A stretch of 39,267 bases of DNA from Ruminiclostridium sp. (GTDB lineage Bacteria > Bacillota > Clostridia > Oscillospirales > Ruminococcaceae): assembly GCA_016282095.1 (NCBI GenBank), contig JAEEJW010000161.1, positions 1 to 39,267 on the forward strand, in the 5' to 3' direction. The notes below the pieces were generated by a model that was not told the DNA's origin, made no database searches, and saw nothing but the letters and a program-made list of their open reading frames with translations. Within the stretch, counting starts at the first letter, position 1, and the number at the start of each line of letters is the position of its first letter. Positions 32,492 through 39,267 of this stretch are shown piece after piece. The position numbers and the translations under genes are program-made.

Positions 32492-33283
32492 TTACCTGCC
32501 CGGAGCAGGTCTTGCTTTTACTTTTTTTGCTGTCTTTGCGGGCTTCGGCCTGCTGTTGTATTTCAGGTACGTTTTAAGCACCCTCACACCCAGCCACAGC
32601 ACTACGCCCAGCAGTGTCGAGATCCGCAGTTTCAGCAGCATATAGACGAATATATCGTCCTTTTCCGCCGCGAAATCCGCTTCTATGTTTATCTCGCCGA
32701 TCTTTGTATCGAAATATCTTGTCAGAAATTCCTGCGCCGAGTATATCGAGGAGCATAAGCCTCCGTATTTGAGGGCGGTCTTTGCCGCGTCGTCTGAGCC
32801 CACGACCCAGTCGATATACACATCTCTTATCCTGATCTTTCTGAAAAGCCGTTTAATGGGCGGCGAAGCGCTTCTCACATAGTCCATTATCATGTCAACG
32901 GACAGCTTCATCTTCGGCTTTTTCGCCTGTTTGCCCACTTTGTGGCCGGACTTTTTGCTGTCCTTTTCATCGTCCGCAGCCCCGGAAGAACTGTCTGCGT
33001 TCTCTTCCGAAGTCTCTGCGCCGCCGGACTTGCCCGCGCCTTTTTTTTCGGCCTTTTTGCGCTGCTTTTCGGCTTTTATGCGTTTGCGTTCAGCCTTCTT
33101 CGCATTCTTGCGCTTCTTCTTTTCGGCGGTCTTCGGGTCAACGGGAGTCCTGAACAGCGTGAAGCACAGTATCTTCACGGTTATCTCGGCTTCCTTCTCG
33201 TAAATGAGCCTGACTCTTATTGACTGCGCGAAAAGTATTATCAGGACAAGCAGGATAGAACCGAATATGATCCAGCCTGTCAT
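32492..33283 (-). CDS. DUF2953-type (YtfI-like) membrane protein with Lys-rich linker
   Basis: N-terminal TM IIFGSILLVLIILFAQSI, Lys-rich KKKRKNAKKAERKRIKAEKQRKKAEKK, C-terminal GGLCSSIYSAQEFL..IEADFAAEKDDIFVYMLLKLRISTLLG; immediately upstream of ytfJ, as expected for DUF2953. Confidence 0.8.
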   Translation of the reverse strand: MTGWIIFGSILLVLIILFAQSIRVRLIYEKEAEITVKILCFTLFRTPVDPKTAEKKKRKNAKKAERKRIKAEKQRKKAEKKGAGKSGGAETSEENADSSSGAADDEKDSKKSGHKVGKQAKKPKMKLSVDMIMDYVRSASPPIKRLFRKIRIRDVYIDWVVGSDDAAKTALKYGGLCSSIYSAQEFLTRYFDTKIGEINIEADFAAEKDDIFVYMLLKLRISTLLGVVLWLGVRVLKTYLKYNSRPKPAKTAKKVKARPAPGR

Positions 33284-33305
33284 TCTGTCTTACCTTTCCG
33301 GTATA

Positions 33306-33962
33306 TTATTCATCTTCACTGACGGTCTCCGCTGTTTCATCGGGGAGCCCGCCGCCGTCAGAACCCGCGTCCCCGGTATCGGAGCTGTCCGGATATCCGA
33401 GCTCGCGTTCCTTTTCCAGCTCCGCCAGCTCGTCGAAGTCGATCTGACCTTCCTGATCGGGCAGGGGAGGAAGCTCCTCGATCCTGCTGAGCCCGAAGCA
33501 CCGCAGGAACGTGTCCGTGGTGCGGTAGGATATCGGCCGTCCGGGCAGATCGAGACGCCCCGCTTCTTCAAGCAGCCCTCGCTCGCATAAGCTGTTCACG
33601 ACGCTGCTGCTGTCTATGCCGCGCACCTGCTCCACGAAGGATTTGGTGACGGGCTGATTGTAGGCTACTATCGCCAGCACTTCCATAGCCGCCTGCGAGA
33701 GAGGCTGCTGACGCTTTGTTTCGAGAGCCTTCTTCACGTTGTCCGCGAACTCCCTGCGCGCCGCTATCTGGAAGCCGTTGTTTATCCGCAGTATGGTAAG
33801 CCCGCTCTCGCGGACGTTATACTGTCTTTCAAGGTGGTCAACGAGCTTGACGGCGGTCTCCACGTCAAGATCTGTGGCTTCGGCGAGCTTTTCCGGGCTT
33901 ATAGGGTCGCCGTAAGCGAACATCACCGCTTCTACCGCCGCGATGCCTTCCGCGTAATTCAT
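33306..33962 (-). CDS. scpB: SMC-Scp complex subunit ScpB
   Basis: AAVEAVMFAYGDPISPEKLAEA; QPLSQAAMEVLAIVAYNQPVTKSFVEQVRGIDSSSVVNSLCERGLLEEAGRLDLPGRPISYRTTDTFLRCFGL. Confidence 0.96.
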   Translation of the reverse strand: MNYAEGIAAVEAVMFAYGDPISPEKLAEATDLDVETAVKLVDHLERQYNVRESGLTILRINNGFQIAARREFADNVKKALETKRQQPLSQAAMEVLAIVAYNQPVTKSFVEQVRGIDSSSVVNSLCERGLLEEAGRLDLPGRPISYRTTDTFLRCFGLSRIEELPPLPDQEGQIDFDELAELEKERELGYPDSSDTGDAGSDGGGLPDETAETVSEDE

Positions 33963-34711
33963 TCCTCCGTCACCCCGCCTTCCGTTGTGTTTTCGTCATT
34001 CTGTTCTTCTGTATTTTCCGTTCCGTCGGACATCACTATCGTCTCGCCGTCGTCGGAGAACCGCACTCTGCCGCGCTTGGACAGCTCCAGCAGTGCCAGG
34101 AACACCGCCACCTGCGCCGAGCGGGACTGTCCCTTGTACAGCGATCTTACCTCGATCTCCTCACCGGAGCGCAGTCTGCGGAGCACGAATATCAGCTTCG
34201 TGAACACGCTGACGTAGGACTGCGCCACGATCGGCTGCAATACCAGCTTTGCGTCCTGTTTCAGCCGCTTGCTCTTGGTGCTTACGACAGTGTAGTTGTC
34301 CAGCAGTTCGTAGCGGTCATGCCTTCCGCGGTATATCTTGTCCACCGGAAGATCCAGCGGCTCGCGCACGAACACCGAATCTCCGATGTAGTGCCGTTTC
34401 AGGCGCTCGGCGGTGCGTTTGCAGAGCGCGTACTCGATAAGTCTGCCGGAGAGCTCCTTTTTCAGCTCCTCGACTTCCTGCTTCGGCAGCAGTTCCGCGG
34501 TCTTGATGTATATGAGATGAGCCGCCATTTCGACGAATTCTCCCGCCACGTCGATGTCCGCCTGCTGCATCCTGTCCAGGTAGTCCAGGAACTGATCCAG
34601 CAGTATGGATATCTCGATGTCGCGGATATTCAGCTTATGCTTGCTTATCAGGTTCAGCATAAGGTCGAGAGGCCCCTCGAAAATCTCCAGTCTGAAACTC
34701 AGCTCTTCCAT
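33959..34711 (-). CDS. scpA: segregation and condensation protein ScpA
   Basis: FRLEIFEGPLDLMLNLISKHKLNIRDIEISILLDQFLDYL; EFVEMAAHLIYIKTAELLP. Confidence 0.96.
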   Translation of the reverse strand: MEELSFRLEIFEGPLDLMLNLISKHKLNIRDIEISILLDQFLDYLDRMQQADIDVAGEFVEMAAHLIYIKTAELLPKQEVEELKKELSGRLIEYALCKRTAERLKRHYIGDSVFVREPLDLPVDKIYRGRHDRYELLDNYTVVSTKSKRLKQDAKLVLQPIVAQSYVSVFTKLIFVLRRLRSGEEIEVRSLYKGQSRSAQVAVFLALLELSKRGRVRFSDDGETIVMSDGTENTEEQNDENTTEGGVTEE

Positions 34712-34712
34712 G

Positions 34713-35384
34713 TCAGCAGATGAACTTCGTAATCAGGTCGAGAAAGCCGTATATCATATCGGTGATGAACTGGAAGGGAATGGAAAGTATGCCCGTGTAC
34801 ATCAGTATCAGCAGGCCTATCATTATGAACTGCTCATACTGCATTATCGCGAAGTAGTATTTCTGGGGCAGGAAAGCGAAGAACACCCTCGAACCGTCGA
34901 AGGGCGGTATCGGCAGCAGGTTGAACACGCCGTTGTACAGGTCTATCTGTATTATCAGCTCCAGCGCGAGTATGAGGTAATAGAGCACCTGCGCGCCGCT
35001 TGTGTTGTAGTTCACTATCAGTATCTTTTCGATTATCAGGAACACCAGTGACGAGAGTATGTTCGCCAGAGGGCCTGCCGCGGCGGTAAGCGCCATTGCG
35101 GCCTTCTCGCTCTTTATCTTTGTGCATCTTCTTGTGTTGACAGGAACAGGCTTTGCCCAGCCCACGCGGAACAGTATAATTCCTATGGTACCTATCAGGT
35201 CAAGGTGCGCGAAGGGGTTGAGCGTGATGCGCCCCTGCCGTTCCGCGGTATCGTCGCCCAGGAGCTTCGCCGCCAGGGCATGGGAGCTTTCATGCAGCGG
35301 GAACACCACGAAAAGCATCACAAGTATGGAAAACGCCGTAAGTATGATAGTCAGGATGTTTCCCGACATGATCGCACTGAACAT
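34713..35384 (-). CDS. site-2 protease family (M50) membrane metallopeptidase
   Basis: FPLHESSHALAAKLLGDDTAERQGRITLNPFAHLDLIG (HExxH), NLLPIPPFDGSR. Confidence 0.93.
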   Translation of the reverse strand: MFSAIMSGNILTIILTAFSILVMLFVVFPLHESSHALAAKLLGDDTAERQGRITLNPFAHLDLIGTIGIILFRVGWAKPVPVNTRRCTKIKSEKAAMALTAAAGPLANILSSLVFLIIEKILIVNYNTSGAQVLYYLILALELIIQIDLYNGVFNLLPIPPFDGSRVFFAFLPQKYYFAIMQYEQFIMIGLLILMYTGILSIPFQFITDMIYGFLDLITKFIC

Positions 35385-35500
35385 TAAAAAACCTCAATTC
35401 TTCTGCAAACAATATCTTTCTATATTATACTATATTTTATAATATTTTGCAAGTGTTTTTTTATTTTATACAGTTTTATCCCGTGATAATACCAAAATGA

Positions 35501-35536
35501 GCCCGTGACCGGGCGGATCACGGGCTTCTGTTCTTT
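35501..35536. terminator. stem-loop terminator downstream of the M15 peptidase gene
   Basis: GCCCGTGA ccgggcgga TCACGGGC ttctgttctttttt; 8-bp stem; T-run only on the plus side. Confidence 0.55.
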
Positions 35537-35556
35537 TTTCCGGTACCGTACAGAGC

Positions 35557-36696
35557 CTATCTGTACCTTGAATCTATGCCGAGCAGCTCCTCAAGCGTCT
35601 TTCCTGTCTCTGTGACGCGCGGGGCAAGCTCCTCTCCGATGTAGCGGATATGCCACGGTTCGAAGTTATATCCGGTATATTCCTTTGCTTCAAAGGACGG
35701 GTAGCGCAGTATGAAGCCGTATTCATGGCAGTGCTCCCGGAGCCAGATGCCTTCCTTCGTGTCGGCGAACTCATACTGCAGCGAGTTGATGTCCGCCGCA
35801 AGCCCCAGCTGATGCTCGGAGTGCCCCGGCCGTGCCGATATGTTATCGGTCTCTTCCCGGCCGTATTGAACGAACCATGAATCGTAAACTTCTTTCTGGC
35901 GTTCAAAGGAGCGGAACAGCGAAACCGGCTCCAGCAGTATGCCGTCAGCCTTTGCGGCGGCTTTCAGCCTGTCCAGCGCTTCTTCCGCCACGGATTGCAG
36001 ACCGGGCTCGTAGTCCTCGGGAAGCGGATAGGTCTTGTTTGCTATGGGGATATTGTTCACCATAGGAATGAAGCCTATGACATCACCGGGTCTGATGCAG
36101 TGTACCTTCATAGAGGAAGAAATACCGTCGGCGGGGCAGTACGCGGTCACATAGCATACACCCACGTCCAGCGCAGTGAAGACGCCTTCCGGCGTGATGC
36201 TCCCGCAGCCGGAATCCACGCTCCATTCGAGCATCTGCTCCGGGCTTACGGTAGTATAAACGCAGTCGAAGCCGAAACTTTCCCCCACATAGACGAGATT
36301 TGCGCCCAGCACGGTGATATTACCGCTGCTTATGGGGTATTCGTACTCATAGCCCCCGCAGGCGTCGCGCTTCCGGGTATCCCGGATCAGCTCACCGGGA
36401 TCCTTTCCGGAAAATGTGACTGTCACCGGCTCGCGGACAGCTTCGGAGACTGTCACTTCTTCGGGAGGCTCTTCCGTTGTCTGTACGGAGAATGATGCCA
36501 TGACGGCCTTTGTCTCCGGAGCAGCGGTCTGTTCCTCCGCAACGGGCGTTACGGCAGCTTCCGGTATGTATATGGCTTCCGCACCGCAGGCGGAAAGAAG
36601 AACCAGCGCCGCGGCGGTGACGCAGAGGAGCTTCGCGCTCCCGGCGCGTGACCCGCCGCGGCGGACGGATAAGATGTTCATACTGTTATCAGTCAA
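35557..36696 (-). CDS. lipoprotein with Ig-like (Big2-like) and M15/VanY D-Ala-D-Ala carboxypeptidase domains
   Basis: Lipobox LLCVTAAALVLLSACG; SFRSFERQKEVYDSWFVQYGREETDNISARPGHSEHQLGLAADIN; Big-like WSVDSGCGSITPEGVFTALDVGVCYVTAYC. Confidence 0.92.
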   Translation of the reverse strand: MTDNSMNILSVRRGGSRAGSAKLLCVTAAALVLLSACGAEAIYIPEAAVTPVAEEQTAAPETKAVMASFSVQTTEEPPEEVTVSEAVREPVTVTFSGKDPGELIRDTRKRDACGGYEYEYPISSGNITVLGANLVYVGESFGFDCVYTTVSPEQMLEWSVDSGCGSITPEGVFTALDVGVCYVTAYCPADGISSSMKVHCIRPGDVIGFIPMVNNIPIANKTYPLPEDYEPGLQSVAEEALDRLKAAAKADGILLEPVSLFRSFERQKEVYDSWFVQYGREETDNISARPGHSEHQLGLAADINSLQYEFADTKEGIWLREHCHEYGFILRYPSFEAKEYTGYNFEPWHIRYIGEELAPRVTETGKTLEELLGIDSRYR

Positions 36697-38962
36697 GTTC
36701 CGTGAGGAAGCAGGTGAGGGAAACGGGCTTGTTATCCCACCTGGCGGTATAGGAGAAGTCTGTCTGACCGCTGCGGCCTATACGGGGCGTGCGGTTCATA
36801 ACGACGGTGTTGGAGGACTCCTTGTTCACGTCGTATATCTTCATCCTGAACACATTGGGGTCGTCGAGGTCACGGCGGAGCGCGGTGAGCAGGACGTAGC
36901 GGCTGTAGCATTTTCCGTCGCTGTCAGACCAGAGCATCTTCGTGACTATCGGGTTGCCCTCTGCGAGTATGCTCTTGACTCTGCTGAGGTCATTCTCGCT
37001 GTTCACGCCGAATGAGGAACCTGTATCGCGCAGGGCATTGTAGCAGTTGATGGCGCGGATCATGGAGTAGTCGTTGGCGCTGTATTCGGTGCGCAGGGTG
37101 TTGGAATTGAAGTTCGGAACCAGCACCTCGGCTTCTTCCCAGCCTGTGCCGGGTTCGCTGTACGGTATGGTCAGCTTGAGCCAGCCCTTGTTCTGCGCGG
37201 CGGCGGCTTCGTCGCTCTTAATGCGCAGGGTCTTGCCGTCCGACGAGAAGTTCAGATAATTCTCGGGTTCGAGCCACGAGGTCTGCATGGTCTGGAGTAT
37301 GACTTTGCGCAGGGGCTCTTCGGTGGATATGGTGGTGCCTTCAAAGGTGTAGGACAGATCCTTGCCCTTTTCGTATGCGCCGGGTACCTTGCCGCGGAAC
37401 CAGTCTCTCGCCAGCATCACCATGCCGAAATCGAGGGTGGAGGATTCCTTGGTCTTGAAGTTGCCGAAGCTGAAGCCGTTGAAATCGGGATTGAATCCGG
37501 TATCGTAAAGCGTGTAGCTGTCGGGTGTGCCGTCATAGTCATCGTCCACGATGTCGTCGTCCATGGACGCGATCATGGTGGTATAGAGACCTTCCAGTAT
37601 GTCGGCCTGATCCAGCGGGTAATACTGACCGCCTGTGCTTGCGGCTATCTTCTGGAGCAGATCGCGGTCTATCTCGCTGCCGAGGCTTATGGTGTTGATC
37701 GTGACGTTCTTTGCCTTAGCGTGGGATACGATATCCGCGAGAGTATAGCCTGCGGTATCGGTGGAGATGCCGTCCGTCAGCAGGATTATGACATTTCTTT
37801 CGCTGAGCGTGGATTCACCGAAGCTCTCCAGACCCAGCATCAGCGCTCTTTCAACGCTGGTGCCGTCAAATCCGGGTCCCAGCGTGCGAATGGACTGTAT
37901 CGCATTCACAACGGTGGATTTGTCGGATTCAAAGCCGCAGAGCGTCTTGAATTCGTATGTGAACGAAGAGATCGCGAATTTTACGGAGCCGTCGATAGAA
38001 GTAACGAAATTCTGCGCGAAGGACAGTCTCTTGAAGTTTACGTCGTTCTCCTTCGAGGTGGACTGTATTGCCTTCGGGTACATGGAGCCGGAGTTGTCTA
38101 TCAGCAGGTGAATGTTCATCTGTCCGCTCTGGTATGCCTCGGCGGCCTTGTGAATGGTCTTCTTCGAGCCCAGCACATAAACGCCGTTCTCGTTCATATC
38201 GCAGCAGACGGAATCATTGTCGCTGAATTCCACGCCGTTGATCTCGGTGTATTTCTTTGAGTAGGGGTCGAACTTGAAAACGCAGAGGTCGGCAGCCGTT
38301 ATGCCCGCGATCTCGGCGGCTTTCGTGTCGAAATTGAAGCTCAGCCTGCCGGAATCGAAGTTCCCGTCGCAGTGTATCTCATAGGGAGCGGAGATAACAC
38401 CGGCGTTTGCGGCTATGGAGTTCAGCGAGAGCTTATCGACGGTGGCGCTGTATATATTCCCGTGACCGGTGAGGGTGACTCTGCCGTCCGGGAATTGTAT
38501 CTCGCGCAAGAAAGTTCTTTCGGAGTCCTTGGTCTTGCCGTCCGTGATGAGGGAGAGCGGATCCAGTGCCGCCAGCACCTCAGCGCCGTCCTTGATGCCG
38601 TCGCCGTCGGAGTCGGGGTTGGTGGGGTCTGTACCGGCTTCCTTTTCTCTGCTGTCCGTGAGGCCGTCGCTGTCGGTGTCGGCAGCAATGAGGCTGGTCT
38701 TCGCGGCAGCCTCGTCCGCATTCTTTACGCCGTCTCTGTCCTGATCGGCGTCGTCTTTCATTTCTTCGGCGGTATTGTATGTAGAGGGATAGAATTTGTT
38801 GAAGTTGTACCGGAGCGCGGCGGAGAGGTTGTCTTCATTGGCTTTGACCGCGAGATAACCGAGAATACCGATAGCCAGCACCGCTGCCGCGGCTATACCG
38901 ATTATCACGGGTTTTGCCTTTGAGCCGTCCGTGGCTCGTGCCGAATACTTCTTGTTTGCCAT
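36689..38962 (-). CDS. membrane-anchored vWA-domain protein with thrombospondin type-3-like Ca-binding repeats
   Basis: N-terminal TM IGIAAAAVLAIGILGYLAV; DQDRDGVKNADEAAAKTSLIAADTDSDGLTDSREKEAGTDPTNPDSDGDGIKDGAE; LLIDNSGSM MIDAS..ILLTDGISTD. Confidence 0.93.
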   Translation of the reverse strand: MANKKYSARATDGSKAKPVIIGIAAAAVLAIGILGYLAVKANEDNLSAALRYNFNKFYPSTYNTAEEMKDDADQDRDGVKNADEAAAKTSLIAADTDSDGLTDSREKEAGTDPTNPDSDGDGIKDGAEVLAALDPLSLITDGKTKDSERTFLREIQFPDGRVTLTGHGNIYSATVDKLSLNSIAANAGVISAPYEIHCDGNFDSGRLSFNFDTKAAEIAGITAADLCVFKFDPYSKKYTEINGVEFSDNDSVCCDMNENGVYVLGSKKTIHKAAEAYQSGQMNIHLLIDNSGSMYPKAIQSTSKENDVNFKRLSFAQNFVTSIDGSVKFAISSFTYEFKTLCGFESDKSTVVNAIQSIRTLGPGFDGTSVERALMLGLESFGESTLSERNVIILLTDGISTDTAGYTLADIVSHAKAKNVTINTISLGSEIDRDLLQKIAASTGGQYYPLDQADILEGLYTTMIASMDDDIVDDDYDGTPDSYTLYDTGFNPDFNGFSFGNFKTKESSTLDFGMVMLARDWFRGKVPGAYEKGKDLSYTFEGTTISTEEPLRKVILQTMQTSWLEPENYLNFSSDGKTLRIKSDEAAAAQNKGWLKLTIPYSEPGTGWEEAEVLVPNFNSNTLRTEYSANDYSMIRAINCYNALRDTGSSFGVNSENDLSRVKSILAEGNPIVTKMLWSDSDGKCYSRYVLLTALRRDLDDPNVFRMKIYDVNKESSNTVVMNRTPRIGRSGQTDFSYTARWDNKPVSLTCFLTELD

Positions 38963-39003
38963 TCGGTGGATTCATCCTTTCGGTGGGTATAGATTTACAT
39001 TAC

Positions 39004-39032
39004 ATTATAACATATTTATAATGCATCGTCAA
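39004..39032 (-). promoter_or_regulatory. putative SigA promoter of the vWA-VanY operon
   Basis: Reverse strand TTGACG-17 nt-TATAAT. Confidence 0.72.
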
Positions 39033-39140
39033 TTATTATTTCGCTCAGAACTGAATTTTCGTCATTTCTTATAATCAGGTTCGGCGTTTTTTACATAGAT
39101 GCGATTTCTCACAGACAGGCGGAAATCCCTGCCGGCAAAA

Positions 39141-39172
39141 AAACGGGGAGGCCGATACCTCCCCGTGTCTGT
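39141..39172 (-). terminator. GC-rich stem-loop terminator for the gene entering from the right edge
   Basis: aaaaaaACGGGGAGG ccgat ACCTCCCCGT; on the reverse strand the stem is followed by tttttttgc. Confidence 0.75.
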
Positions 39173-39202
39173 GAAGCCTTTTCAGCGGTGCGTTCCTGCG
39201 CA

Positions 39203-39267
39203 TCACTGTGCCGGAGCCTTGTTCTTCTGCGCGGCTTTCTTTCTGCTGTGCCTTACCAGCGCGGAAA
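39203..39267 (-). CDS. C-terminal fragment of an unidentified protein (5' part beyond the window)
   Basis: Reverse-strand frame ...SALVRHSRKKAAQKNKAPAQ* followed by a terminator; too short to identify. Confidence 0.45.
   Translation of the reverse strand, partial: SALVRHSRKKAAQKNKAPAQ

Noticed and set aside
1-39267. Search for tRNA/rRNA genes, prophage, transposase, restriction-modification or toxin-antitoxin modules
   Set aside because: No cloverleaf, rRNA core sequence or characteristic protein motif was recognised by reading; a tRNAscan/HMM search would be needed to exclude them formally.

Overview
The window looks like a chromosomal segment of a Gram-positive gut Firmicute, probably Ruminococcus/Oscillospiraceae-like; this is an inference from gene content and sequence style. 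It is densely packed with about 37 genes. Recognisable genes are: partial glycogen phosphorylase, HAD phosphatase, cytidylate-kinase-like protein, queH, histidine phosphatase, XRE regulator, GT4 glycosyltransferase, a 2-oxoacid:ferredoxin oxidoreductase (Vor/Kor-type) operon, polA-rimI, a methyl-accepting chemotaxis protein with a Pro/Lys-rich tail, rsmE, a GH5-family secreted glycanase, GTP-type PEPCK, degV, a Zur/Znu zinc-uptake locus with two extra lipoproteins, an EAL protein with a repetitive beta-helix-like C-terminus, a pseudouridine synthase, a D,D-carboxypeptidase, GerW/YtfJ, a DUF2953-like protein, scpB-scpA, a site-2 protease, a VanY-type lipoprotein and a vWA/TSP3 surface protein. 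No CRISPR array, rRNA, tRNA, prophage or transposase was seen. The most unusual signals are: (i) a modular dispersed intergenic repeat found in four places, each starting within about 30 nt of (or overlapping) a stop codon and oriented with the upstream gene; (ii) a short conserved ORF inside two of those copies; (iii) a zinc operon extended by a small His/Cys membrane protein and two uncharacterised lipoproteins, with a consensus promoter and a candidate operator palindrome; and (iv) an EAL domain fused to a long beta-helix-like domain. All calls come from reading sequence and motifs; no database search was run.
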